From assembly GCF_034347405.1 (NCBI RefSeq), contig NZ_CP133778.1:2170001-2234000 (forward strand): a stretch of DNA of 64,000 bases, written 5' to 3'. The position numbers were made by a program, and so were the translations under genes. Under the pieces are notes generated by a model. The model was not told where the DNA came from, did no database searches, and worked only from the letters and a program-made list of their open reading frames with translations. The DNA comes from Pseudomonas sp. CCC3.1. GTDB taxonomy: Bacteria; Pseudomonadota; Gammaproteobacteria; Pseudomonadales; Pseudomonadaceae. Shown in pieces: positions 33,777 through 41,980 of the stretch. Numbering within the stretch: the first letter of the stretch is position 1; each line of letters starts with the position of its first letter.

Positions 33777-35009
33777 TCAAACCCCTTTGGTAGACGGCAG
33801 CAAGATGGTCAAAACCCCCAGCAACGGCAGGTACGAACACAGCGCGTACACATACTCAATGCCGTGAATGTCTGCCAGATGCCCCAGCAGTGCAGCACCG
33901 ATGCCGCCGAAGCCGAACATCAAGCCAAAGAACACACCTGCGATCATGCCGACATTGCCTGGCACCAATTCTTGCGCATACACCACGATGGCGGAGAACG
34001 CGGAAGCCAGGATGAAGCCGATGATCATGCTCAGGATGCCGGTCCAGAACAGGTCGACATACGGCAGTGCGAGGCTGAACGGCGCAGCGCCCAGGATCGA
34101 GAACCAGATCACGGCTTTACGGCCGATTCTGTCGCCAATCGGGCCGCCGAAGAAGGTGCCCGCCGCCACTGCACCTAAGAACAGGAACAGGTAGAGCTGG
34201 GAGGAGGCCACCGACAGGTCGAATTTCTCGATCAGGAAGAAGGTGAAGTAGCTGGTGAAACTGGTCATGTAGAAGTATTTGGAGAACACCAGCATGGCCA
34301 GCACCACCAGTGCGGCCGTTACCCGTTGTTTGGACAGGCCGTGGGTGGCCACAGTGCCTTGCTTGAGCTTGAACAGGTTGAGGTGCTGGCGATACCAGCG
34401 GCTCAAGCCGTACAGGATCCCGATGGCCAACACTGCAAACAGGCCGAACCATGCGACGTTGCCCTGACCGTAGGGGATGACAATGGCCGCGGCCAGCAGC
34501 GGGCCAAACGCGCTGCCGGCGTTACCGCCGACCTGGAACGTCGATTGTGCCAGGCCGTAGCGCCCGCCAGAGGCCAGGCGTGCCACTCGCGACGTTTCGG
34601 GGTGGAAGGTCGAGGAGCCGATCCCCACCAAGGCCGAGGCCACCAGAATGGCAGTAAAGGTGCCGACAAATGCCAGCATCAAAATCCCGATCAAGGTGCA
34701 CACCATTCCGGCGGGCAGCAGCCAGGGCTTGGGGTGACGGTCGGTGTAGTAGCCGACGCCGGGTTGCAGCAAGGATGCCGTTAGCTGGAAGGTCAGCGTG
34801 ATCAGGCCGATTTGCGTGAAGCTCAAGCCGTAGCTGGCTTTTAGCATCGGGTAGATGGAGGGCAGCACGGCCTGGATCAGGTCGTTGATCAGGTGAGCAA
34901 AGGCGCAGGCAGCGATCACGCGCATGACCAGCGGGCTGGTTTGACTGGCCACCGAAGCGCTGGGGCTGGGGTTTGCGGTGGCCGAAGGGGTCGTACTTAT
35001 GGTTGACAT
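33777..35009 (-). CDS. MFS transporter, fosmidomycin-resistance (Fsr) type
   Basis: A 410-residue, 12-helix efflux pump. AFAHLINDLIQAVLPSIYPMLKASYGLSFTQIGLI after a Ser/Thr-rich leader and GSSTFHPETSRVARLASGGR between helices 4 and 5 are Fsr hallmarks. The ATG at 35009 follows GGAAGA; the upstream alternative runs into the divergent gene's leader. Fsr-type pumps export small toxic compounds. The divergent AraC-type gene is its likely regulator. Confidence 0.9.
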   Translation of the reverse strand: MSTISTTPSATANPSPSASVASQTSPLVMRVIAACAFAHLINDLIQAVLPSIYPMLKASYGLSFTQIGLITLTFQLTASLLQPGVGYYTDRHPKPWLLPAGMVCTLIGILMLAFVGTFTAILVASALVGIGSSTFHPETSRVARLASGGRYGLAQSTFQVGGNAGSAFGPLLAAAIVIPYGQGNVAWFGLFAVLAIGILYGLSRWYRQHLNLFKLKQGTVATHGLSKQRVTAALVVLAMLVFSKYFYMTSFTSYFTFFLIEKFDLSVASSQLYLFLFLGAVAAGTFFGGPIGDRIGRKAVIWFSILGAAPFSLALPYVDLFWTGILSMIIGFILASAFSAIVVYAQELVPGNVGMIAGVFFGLMFGFGGIGAALLGHLADIHGIEYVYALCSYLPLLGVLTILLPSTKGV

Positions 35010-35045
35010 CGACGTTCTTCCGATCAGGGAAACAGGGACGTTGGG

Positions 35046-35909
35046 GTGCACAGCAGCAAAGCAGCGGCTATCCTAGATTTCGCGAAATTGCCTGTCTCGC
35101 GCAATTCGGGCAGTCACTCTCTCAAAAAGGGAAACACCATCAAACCGTTGAAAGAATTTCTGCTTGAGGTCGATCAAGCGGTCTGGCCAGTCAGAAGCAG
35201 CGCGACCGATTACCCGGCTGACTGGGTGATCGCGCCTCACTCGCACACCAAGCATCAGTTGCTGTATGCCATTGAAGGGGTGATGGTGGTGCATTCGGCG
35301 ATGAGCCAGTGGACCGTGCCGCCGAGTCGCGGGATCTGGATGCCCTGTGGCCAGGTGCATTCGATTCGTTGCGTGGGCCCGCTGAAAATGCGCAGTGTGT
35401 TTGTGCGGCCCGACGTGGTGGCGCAGTTGCCCATCGAGACCCGTGCGGTGAGTGTTTCGGCGCTGCTGAGCGAGTTGATCAAGGCCTCGATCGAGATCAC
35501 CGCGCCTTACGAGATCCAGTCGCGAGGCGAGCGGATCATGAACCTGATTCTGGACGAACTGGCCATCCTGCCGGTCTTGCCGTTGCACCTGCCGCAGCCG
35601 CTTGATCCGCGCATTCAGACTATTTGTGCCGTGTTGCAGCGCGACCCGAGCGACGGCTCAACCCTTGCGCACTGGAGCGCGCGTCTGGCGCTGGATGAAA
35701 AAACCATCCAGCGGCTGTTTCACAAGGAAACCGGCATGACGTTTGGCCAATGGCGCCAGCAATCCCGGCTACTGCTGGCGCTGGAGCGGATTGCCATCGG
35801 TGAAAAAATCATCGATGTCGCCGGGGCGCTGGGGTACGACAGCCCAAGTGCATTCACCACCATGTTCAAAAAACAGTTCGGTAAAACACCGAGCAACTTC
35901 TTCAAATAA
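35046..35909 (+). CDS. AraC family transcriptional regulator
   Basis: Up to 287 residues. An N-terminal cupin sensor (DWVIAPHSHTKHQLLYAIEGVMVV) precedes a C-terminal double helix-turn-helix (SARLALDEKTIQRLFHKETG and IIDVAGALGYDSPSAFTTMFKKQFGKTPSNF). The start is uncertain: the GTG at 35046 leaves only 36 bp to the divergent gene; an AAAAAGGGA site at 35124-35132 instead points to an ATC at 35139 or the TTG at 35148, both in frame. It is likely the regulator of the divergent efflux pump. Confidence 0.85.
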   Translation: MHSSKAAAILDFAKLPVSRNSGSHSLKKGNTIKPLKEFLLEVDQAVWPVRSSATDYPADWVIAPHSHTKHQLLYAIEGVMVVHSAMSQWTVPPSRGIWMPCGQVHSIRCVGPLKMRSVFVRPDVVAQLPIETRAVSVSALLSELIKASIEITAPYEIQSRGERIMNLILDELAILPVLPLHLPQPLDPRIQTICAVLQRDPSDGSTLAHWSARLALDEKTIQRLFHKETGMTFGQWRQQSRLLLALERIAIGEKIIDVAGALGYDSPSAFTTMFKKQFGKTPSNFFK

Positions 35910-35922
35910 TGGGTCGTATTTT

Positions 35923-36010
35923 TGTGGGAGCGGGCTTGCCCGCGAGGGTATAGGCGCGGTTTAACAGAAAAACCGCATCGTCTGCATCGCTGGCAAGCCA
36001 GGCTCCCACA
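35923..36010. repeat. REP-type palindrome
   Basis: The outer arms TGTGGGAGCGGGCTTGCC and GGCAAGCCAGGCTCCCACA flank an internal hairpin (CGCGGTTT...AAACCGC region). The element lies between the AraC gene and the end of the Nit1C operon. Confidence 0.88.
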
Positions 36011-36016
36011 CGTGTT

Positions 36017-37246
36017 TCAGCGTCTGGACCGGCTAGCCAATTGCCCGGCCACGTATTCGGCATCTCGGGCAATACCGCTGAAACGCCCCGAACCCCAGGT
36101 GTGCAGCCACGGCAGGCCAAGAAAGTACAGGCCTGCTTGGGCGGTGACCCCGCGTTGATGGCCCGGGTAGCTGCGGCCATTGAACACCGGCACATCGACC
36201 CAGCTAAAGTCGGGCTGAAAACCGATGCACCAGATGATGCTGGTAATGCCTGAGTCGGCAAGGTCCAGCTCGGTCACTTCGTGTTCCAGTCTCCACAGGG
36301 CTTCGTAGTGCACGCCGGCAGGCGCGTCGATACCTTTTTCGGCAATGAACGTGTCGATGCTGGCATTGATTCGGTTGTAGACCGCATCGGCGGCATCCAG
36401 GTTGGCCGCCAGGTCTGGGGCAAAGCTGAGTACGCTGCCCTGCAACGTCTGCAAGCGGCCAAACAGCGTCATGCCTTCTTGCGCGAAGCGTCGCAGGTCG
36501 ATGTCACGCCCGCCGTCGCGTCCGGTCACGTAGTGGTTGGTGTTGTCGCGTACCCCTTCACGCAGCGGGTGGGTATCGACGCCAATGTCGTAGTAACCCA
36601 TGTCGGCCAGCCAATCGACAACGTCCTTGCCGCGATAGAAGCGCGCACAGCGCGGCGCATCACCGACCGCCAGAAACACGTTGCGCCCGGCCAGGTGCAA
36701 ATCTTCGGCAATTTGTGCGCCCGACTGGCCCGACCCTACGACCAACACCGCACCCTGCGGCAGCGCTTGGGGATTGCGATATTGCTCTGAGTGGATTTGT
36801 TTGATTTCAACCGGCAGGCGCTCGGCCAGGCGCGGAATGATCGGCGTGTGGTAACCGCCGCTGGCGACAATCACCTGATCGGCGCTGAAGTCGCCTGCGC
36901 TGGTGTTGAGCTGGTAGCCACCTTCGGCGCGGGCGGTCATGCGTTGCACCGTGACGCCTTCACGTACCGGCGCATTGACCTTGGCAATGAAACCGTCGAG
37001 GTAGGCAATGATCTGGTCCTTTTTCATGAACCCGTGCGGGTCATCACCGGCATACGGGTAGCCGGGCAGGGCGCATTGCCAGTTGGGTGTGACCAGACAG
37101 AACGCGTCCCAGCGCTGGTTGCGCCAGGTGTGGGTCAGGGTGTGCTTTTCCAGCACCAGATGGTCGATGTCCAATTGCTGCAAGTAGTAACTGGCCGACA
37201 GTCCGGCCTGGCCGCCGCCGACAATAATTGCGCTGTAGTGGGTCAT
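36017..37246 (-). CDS. MSMEG_0569-family flavin-dependent monooxygenase (Nit1C cluster)
   Basis: A 409-residue flavin monooxygenase-like protein. The FAD motif IIVGGGQAGLSASYYL is at residues 7-22 and a second dinucleotide motif VLVVGSGQSGAQIAEDL near 170. It is the last of seven minus-strand genes and belongs to the set conserved with a Nit6803-type nitrilase. Its substrate is unknown. Clusters of this type are associated with nitrogen starvation and cyanide growth. Confidence 0.9.
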   Translation of the reverse strand: MTHYSAIIVGGGQAGLSASYYLQQLDIDHLVLEKHTLTHTWRNQRWDAFCLVTPNWQCALPGYPYAGDDPHGFMKKDQIIAYLDGFIAKVNAPVREGVTVQRMTARAEGGYQLNTSAGDFSADQVIVASGGYHTPIIPRLAERLPVEIKQIHSEQYRNPQALPQGAVLVVGSGQSGAQIAEDLHLAGRNVFLAVGDAPRCARFYRGKDVVDWLADMGYYDIGVDTHPLREGVRDNTNHYVTGRDGGRDIDLRRFAQEGMTLFGRLQTLQGSVLSFAPDLAANLDAADAVYNRINASIDTFIAEKGIDAPAGVHYEALWRLEHEVTELDLADSGITSIIWCIGFQPDFSWVDVPVFNGRSYPGHQRGVTAQAGLYFLGLPWLHTWGSGRFSGIARDAEYVAGQLASRSRR

Positions 37247-37272
37247 GCTGGGGTCCTCATTGAAGGGGCGGT

Positions 37273-37599
37273 TTATAGATCGCCGAAGCTGGCGTAACTG
37301 ACCTGGCCGGAGCCTTGGTTCTTGATGTCGAGCACTTCAACGCGGGCCTCGGTACCGCTGAAGCCTTGGGCCATGCGTTGCAAGTTGCCGAGGCTGTCCA
37401 TCGCGGAGCTGCAATAGAAACCTTTGACCTGCTTGACCCGTTCAGAGGCCGCGTTCAGGCCTGTTTCAGCACGGCGCAAAAACTCGGCCATGGGATACGA
37501 CGTGCCTGCCTCCAGGTGTTCATAAAGGGTGGTCGAGGGTGAATAAGTGTGGGTTTCCTGGCCGTTTGGCCAGCGCAGGCGAATCGTAACGGCGAGCAT
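37273..37599 (-). CDS. MSMEG_0570-family protein (Nit1C cluster)
   Basis: A 108-residue small protein that begins LAVTIRLRWPNGQETHTYSPST and is found almost only within Nit1C-type clusters, where it is labelled a nitrogen-starvation response protein. There is no known catalytic motif. It begins one base from the end of the AIR-synthase-like gene and ends 26 bp before the flavin monooxygenase gene. The start of the neighbouring coding sequence fixes this one closely. Confidence 0.85.
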   Translation of the reverse strand: MLAVTIRLRWPNGQETHTYSPSTTLYEHLEAGTSYPMAEFLRRAETGLNAASERVKQVKGFYCSSAMDSLGNLQRMAQGFSGTEARVEVLDIKNQGSGQVSYASFGDL

Positions 37600-37600
37600 G

Positions 37601-38587
37601 TCAGTGCTCCTCGGGGTAGCTGAAGCCGGTAAAAGGCTGTTGGTGCAGGTTCCAGAATTCGTGACATTGCCGGTCTAGGCTGACGTGCAGGCGTGCGCTG
37701 TTGTCGATATGGCCGATGGCGGTGCAGTGCAGGTCTTCCAGCGCAAAGGCGGCCTGTACGGCGGGCAAGTCTTGAGGGTTGAGCGTCAGTAAAAAGCCGT
37801 AGCTGGGAAAGGCTTGCAGCCAACGTTCCAGAGGCGCATCGACGGGGTGCGGCAGGTGCTGAAGATCAAGCTGCGCGCCGCAGCCGGTGGGTTCGAGCAG
37901 CATCAACAGCGTGCCCAGCAGCCCGGCATTACTGATGTCTTTGGCGGCCAGCAACAGACCGGCTTCGGCCAGACGCGGGATGACTTCCAGCTTGGCCCGC
38001 AGGTGTTCGCCCGGCACATTTTCGAAGGCTTTCCAGTAGGGCGCGTTGCCATGCCACTGACCGTTGAGATCGACCGCCATGGCCAGGCACTGACCGGGTT
38101 CGACGTGCAGGGTCGACAGCAGGCTGCGTGCCCAACCGGTGATCGCCACTGCCAGCGCGGCAGGGTTGTCGGTGGCCTGGCTGGTATGGCCGCCCGCCAG
38201 AATCAGCCCATACGCCTGGCACGCATCGCGAATGCCCGCCAGCACCTGTTCGGCAGCGTCAAGGTCATGGTGCCAATAGGCATTGACCACGGCAGTTGCG
38301 CGGCCGCCCATGGCGGTGATGTCGCTGACGTTGGCCATCACCGCCGACCACCCGGCGAACCATGGCGCTTGCTCGACAAAGGCGGGGAGCATGCCTTCAA
38401 TGGCCAGCAACTGGTATTGATCACCGCAGCGAATGGCCGCCGTGTCGTCACCGGGCAAGGCGTACAGCGCATCGCGGGTGCGGGCCTGATTGTGCAAGGT
38501 GCGGGCCGGGTGCTGGATCGCTTGTTTGGAGCGCATCGCCGGGGTGTTTTTCAGGCGTTCGAGCATCGCGCGCAGGTCAGTGCTCAT
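37601..38587 (-). CDS. AIR synthase-like protein, Sll0787 family (Nit1C cluster)
   Basis: A 328-residue PurM/ThiL-fold protein. AAIRCGDQYQLLAIEGMLPAFVEQAPWFAGWSAVMANVSDITAMGGRATAVVNAYWH contains the Asp-rich ATP/metal loop of the AIR synthase superfamily, and GGHTSQATDNPA is the second family segment. It probably phosphorylates or activates a cluster intermediate with ATP; this is inference. It overlaps the acetyltransferase gene by 11 bases. Confidence 0.87.
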   Translation of the reverse strand: MSTDLRAMLERLKNTPAMRSKQAIQHPARTLHNQARTRDALYALPGDDTAAIRCGDQYQLLAIEGMLPAFVEQAPWFAGWSAVMANVSDITAMGGRATAVVNAYWHHDLDAAEQVLAGIRDACQAYGLILAGGHTSQATDNPAALAVAITGWARSLLSTLHVEPGQCLAMAVDLNGQWHGNAPYWKAFENVPGEHLRAKLEVIPRLAEAGLLLAAKDISNAGLLGTLLMLLEPTGCGAQLDLQHLPHPVDAPLERWLQAFPSYGFLLTLNPQDLPAVQAAFALEDLHCTAIGHIDNSARLHVSLDRQCHEFWNLHQQPFTGFSYPEEH

Positions 38588-39140
38588 GGCGAAGGCCCCG
38601 GCGGCGCGACAAGGCCACTTGACGCGGCATAAACGGGTAGTGGCTCAGGTGTGCCTGCATCAGCACATGGGGCTGGCCCAGCAACTCGATCGGTTCGAGG
38701 CTGACCCAGTGCAGGCTGTGGAAATAGCTTTCGTTAGACGTTTGCACGGTGGCCAGAAAGGTCTGGCAGCCCAGATCGATGGCCCGTGACACGGCTTCGT
38801 TGACCAGCGCCTTGCCGATCATGCCGTGACGGCGGTAGGCGCGCTCGACGCACAGGCGTCCGCCGTACCATACGCCCGGCTCACAGGTGTAGATGCGCAC
38901 GGCGCCGATCACCTGTTCCGGCATTCCGCAGTGATGGGCCACCGCGACAATCGGGATGGCTTGAAAGTCGCGCTCATCCTTGTCCTGTTCCATCAGGCGT
39001 TGTTCATCGGAAAATACCGCGCGGCGCAAGGCGTAGTAGCCACTGCGTTCCCACGCCTCGGTCGCTGGTTTAACCAACAGGTCATCGGCCAGGAAGTCAG
39101 CAAAGGTGTCGGCAGTCAGGGCAAAAGCGTGCTCAGCCAT
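38577..39140 (-). CDS. MSMEG_0567/Sll0786-family N-acetyltransferase-like protein (Nit1C cluster)
   Basis: A 187-residue GNAT-fold protein. YYALRRAVFSDEQRL, VIGAVRIYTCEPGVWYGGRLCVERAYRRHGMIGKALVNEAV shows the acetyl-CoA loop (RRHGMIGKAL). A His/Arg-containing tail follows. It sits between the radical SAM and AIR-synthase-like genes. The acceptor is unknown. Confidence 0.87.
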   Translation of the reverse strand: MAEHAFALTADTFADFLADDLLVKPATEAWERSGYYALRRAVFSDEQRLMEQDKDERDFQAIPIVAVAHHCGMPEQVIGAVRIYTCEPGVWYGGRLCVERAYRRHGMIGKALVNEAVSRAIDLGCQTFLATVQTSNESYFHSLHWVSLEPIELLGQPHVLMQAHLSHYPFMPRQVALSRRRGLRHEH

Positions 39141-39153
39141 GATCGGGCTCCTG

Positions 39154-40245
39154 TCACTCGTGGTTTTTCAGGGCCGAGCAGGCGCCGCATTTGGCGCAGC
39201 CGGCGTTGATCTTGTCTGAATGCAGCCCGTGGCGGCGCAAGCTGGCGCCGATGCGCGGGTACAGGCGTTGCATAAAGGCGCTGTCGGGTTTGGCGTGATG
39301 GGCCAGGGGCGTGCCGTCGATGGGCACAAAGGGCACCACGAACGGGTACACGCCCAGCGCGGCCACCTGCTCGCTGATCTGGGCAATAGCCTCTTCGCTG
39401 TCGCCCAGCCCGGCGAGGATGTAGGTGCTGACCTGGCCGTGACCGAACACTTTGACCGCAGCCTCAAAGGCGCTGAAGTAGCGCTGCAACGGGACTTGCG
39501 CCTTGCCCGGCATGATGCGCTGGCGCACGGCGTCGGTGACGGCCTCAAGGTGCATGCCCAGCGACACCACGCCGCTGTCTTTGAGGCGGGCAAACCAGAT
39601 GTCATCGTCCGGGGGTTCGCACTGGGCCTGAATCGGCAGGTCGACAGCGCCAGTCACGGCGGCGGCTGACTCGCACAGAATCGCTGCCCCACGGTCTGGG
39701 GTTTGCGGGGTGCCGGTGGTCATCACCATGTGTTTGACGCCGTCCAGTTCCACAGCCGCCTTGGCCACTTCAGCCAACTGCGCCGGACGTTTGCGAGCGA
39801 TGGTTTTGCCTGCCGCCAATGACTGATCTATTGCGCAAAACTGGCACGCGGTGGCGGCTTCGTTCATGCGGATGCAGTGCTGCAAAACCGTGGTCGCCAG
39901 CACGTCTTTGCTGTGCAGCGTGGCGATCTTCCAGTAGGGCGTGCCGTCAGCGGTGTTCAAGGCATAAAAATTCGGCACGCCGGGCAGTTGCACGTGGCCC
40001 ACTTGCAGGCCTTCACGAAAGATCAACGCCTGCTCGCCCGTGGCGTCAGGCACCGCGCTGTAAGGCGAGTCGAGGGATGCGCGATTGAGCATCGGCACCA
40101 TTGCTGTGTGCAGGCCCAGGCTGAGCGCCTTGTGGTCCGAAGGCCCAGCGCCGCCCTTGCGGCTCAGGCCATCGGCGCCTTGCCAGCGAACGCCGTGGCA
40201 TTGCAATTCGGCCAGCAGTTGGCTGGTCATCACTGGGCTATTCAT
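39154..40245 (-). CDS. MSMEG_0568-family radical SAM protein (Nit1C cluster)
   Basis: A 363-residue radical SAM protein. The cluster-binding Cys appear as Cys124-x9-Cys134-x2-Cys137 (CIRMNEAATACQFC) rather than CX3CX2C. A second Cys set near the C-terminus (CAKCGAC, Cys350/353/356) may hold an auxiliary iron-sulfur cluster. The ATG at 40245 overlaps the nitrilase stop (ATGAATAG) and follows GAGGTGG. MVMTTGTPQTPD matches the SAM-binding GGE-like strand region. Its reaction is unknown. Confidence 0.88.
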   Translation of the reverse strand: MNSPVMTSQLLAELQCHGVRWQGADGLSRKGGAGPSDHKALSLGLHTAMVPMLNRASLDSPYSAVPDATGEQALIFREGLQVGHVQLPGVPNFYALNTADGTPYWKIATLHSKDVLATTVLQHCIRMNEAATACQFCAIDQSLAAGKTIARKRPAQLAEVAKAAVELDGVKHMVMTTGTPQTPDRGAAILCESAAAVTGAVDLPIQAQCEPPDDDIWFARLKDSGVVSLGMHLEAVTDAVRQRIMPGKAQVPLQRYFSAFEAAVKVFGHGQVSTYILAGLGDSEEAIAQISEQVAALGVYPFVVPFVPIDGTPLAHHAKPDSAFMQRLYPRIGASLRRHGLHSDKINAGCAKCGACSALKNHE

Positions 40246-41182
40246 GCTCGGCCACCTCGCGGCGTTCATGCACGTGGAGGGCAGGGCGGCGGTCGATCAA
40301 TAAACTGAGCAGTTCGGGGCGGCTGTAATGGCCGACTGAATCCATCATACGTTTGCGTTTGTCGATCAAGGCAAAGTCCAGGTCGGCGATGATCACGCCT
40401 TCGCCTTCAGTCATGTGCGCCAGGAGCTTGCCTTCTGGCGAGACGATGGCGCTGAAGCAGCCGCCAGAGATCGGCTCGATGGCGCAACCGGTGTCGGCCA
40501 TGATTTGCGCTTGTTGGTGTGCGTCAAGCCAGGCGGTGGCATTGACAACGAAGCAGCCGCTTTCCAAGGCGTGGTGGCGAATGGTGACTTCCATTTGTTC
40601 GGCGAAAATCGGCCCCACCAGAGAACCTGGGAACATCGCCGCGTGGATCTGTTCACCGTCGGCCATCAACGCGTAGCGGGCCAGCGGGTTGTAGTGCTCC
40701 CAACAGGCCAGTGCGCCGATGCGGCCCACGGCACTGTCGGTGGCGCGCAGACCCGAGCCGTCGCCCTGACCCCAGACCATGCGCTCGTGGTAAGTGGGGG
40801 TGATTTTGCGGCGGTGCTGGATCAGCGTGCCGTCAGCGTCAAACAGCAATTGGACGTTATAAATCGTGCCGCCATCGCGTTCGTTAACGCCGATGCAGGC
40901 CACGATATTGGCTTCGCGGCAGGCTTCACCGATTTGACGGGTGACGTCACTGGGCACGATGACCGACTCTTCGAGCAGTTTGAGGTGCTGTTTGCCCATG
41001 GCGAACGGCGGCTGCACGAAGGAAAAATAGGGGTAGTAAGGCACCACGGTTTCCGGGAAGACTGCAAACTGCACGCCTTCGCGGCCCAGCGCCAGCAACT
41101 GGCGGCAGAGTTTGTCGACGGTAGCCTGGCGCGAGTAGAGCACGGGGCTGAATTGCACGGCGGCGGCGCGTATTACAGGCAT
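40238..41182 (-). CDS. nitC: Nit6803-family nitrilase (NitC-type)
   Basis: A 314-residue nitrilase. The catalytic triad is Glu44 (VFPETVVPYYPYF), Lys126 (HRRKITPTYHER) and Cys160 (GALACWEHYNP), with the E-H after Cys that defines true nitrilases. Enzymes of this group hydrolyse nitriles to acids and ammonia. NitC of P. fluorescens NCIMB 11764, from an equivalent Nit1C cluster, is required for growth on cyanide. It is the second gene of the operon, 77 bp after the leading gene. Confidence 0.92.
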   Translation of the reverse strand: MPVIRAAAVQFSPVLYSRQATVDKLCRQLLALGREGVQFAVFPETVVPYYPYFSFVQPPFAMGKQHLKLLEESVIVPSDVTRQIGEACREANIVACIGVNERDGGTIYNVQLLFDADGTLIQHRRKITPTYHERMVWGQGDGSGLRATDSAVGRIGALACWEHYNPLARYALMADGEQIHAAMFPGSLVGPIFAEQMEVTIRHHALESGCFVVNATAWLDAHQQAQIMADTGCAIEPISGGCFSAIVSPEGKLLAHMTEGEGVIIADLDFALIDKRKRMMDSVGHYSRPELLSLLIDRRPALHVHERREVAEHE

Positions 41183-41259
41183 ATCAGAGCCTCAACAATA
41201 GATGCGGGACAAACCGGTCAGGTGCGAGGGCTGGCAGTGCAGCCCCCGTGCGGTGTGGG

Positions 41260-41742
41260 TCAGGCGGTCCAGGTGTCGATGATCATGGCGCCCTCGCGGC
41301 GCATCAGCAGGCGCAGGTCCATCACGTCCAGCGGGTTGATAGGCCGAATGCCTTCGATCAGCGCCTTTTCGGTTTGGCCATACAACGCCTGCAGGGCGAA
41401 GCGGCAGGCGTAGACTTCGCCGCCTTCTGACATAAAGGCCTTGATCTGGTTATTCACGGCCAAATGCCCAGGGAACGCTTCGGCCCCCAAGGTCGGGAAG
41501 CCGCGTTGCACGCCCAGTTGTACACCGGGGCCGTACAGCAGAATTTTGGTTTCAAAGCCTTTGCGCAGCAGGCGTTTGGCCTGGAGAAGATTGACCAGAC
41601 CGATCGAGCCTTCGAAAGCGATGGTGTGGAAGGTCAACAGGGCTTTTTCGCCCGGTTCGGCCTTGACGTCTTCGAAGACCTTCTCTTCGTAGTTGACCAA
41701 AAAGTCGCCGTCTTGATAGTGGGCAATGTCCACGTTAGGCAT
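41260..41742 (-). CDS. MSMEG_0572/Sll0783-family protein (first gene of Nit1C operon)
   Basis: A 160-residue protein beginning MPNVDIAHYQDGDFLVNYEEKVFED and containing GVQRGFPTLGAEAFPGHL. The family is confined to nitrilase clusters and called a nitrogen-starvation response protein. It appears soluble. CRFALQALYG resembles DsrE-like segments, but I would not assign a reaction. It leads the seven-gene operon and starts about 58 bases after a predicted sigma-54 transcription start. Confidence 0.87.
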   Translation of the reverse strand: MPNVDIAHYQDGDFLVNYEEKVFEDVKAEPGEKALLTFHTIAFEGSIGLVNLLQAKRLLRKGFETKILLYGPGVQLGVQRGFPTLGAEAFPGHLAVNNQIKAFMSEGGEVYACRFALQALYGQTEKALIEGIRPINPLDVMDLRLLMRREGAMIIDTWTA

Positions 41743-41810
41743 ATCGTCATCTCCAGTGATCGTGCGGTGATTGAGGGCCGGGTTCGGCGTCTCGGTTGCA
41801 AGAGGACTAG

Positions 41811-41826
41811 AGCGAAGCGCGTGCCA
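41811..41826 (-). promoter_or_regulatory. Sigma-54 (-24/-12) promoter of the Nit1C operon
   Basis: Read on the minus strand the site is TGGCACGCGCTTCGCT. It matches TGGCAC-N5-TTGCW with one mismatch in the -12 box; the invariant GG and GC are kept at the right spacing. The divergent gene encodes a sigma-54 activator with GAFTGA, which makes the call strong. Confidence 0.82.
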
Positions 41827-41831
41827 GAAAT

Positions 41832-41978
41832 TAATCTTTAAATGGATTAAACGCTAAGTGATTGATTTAAAAGAATCGGTAATTCTGATCCGGTTTTTTT
41901 GGTGATAACTGAGCCTGTTTGATTATTACGAACTCCCGTAGAACTACGATTATTCGTAGGGGCTTGAGCGAGATCTCG
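41832..41978. promoter_or_regulatory. Candidate activator-binding sites between nit operon and its regulator
   Basis: Inverted repeats here include TTAATCTTTAAATGGATTAA (41832-41851), CTACGATTATTCGTAG (41944-41959) and CGAGATCTCG (41969-41978). The half-site TACGA/TCGTA recurs four times in 41926-41980, close to the regulator start, fitting upstream activator sites for the nit operon plus autoregulation. Confidence 0.55.
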
Positions 41979-41980
41979 TA

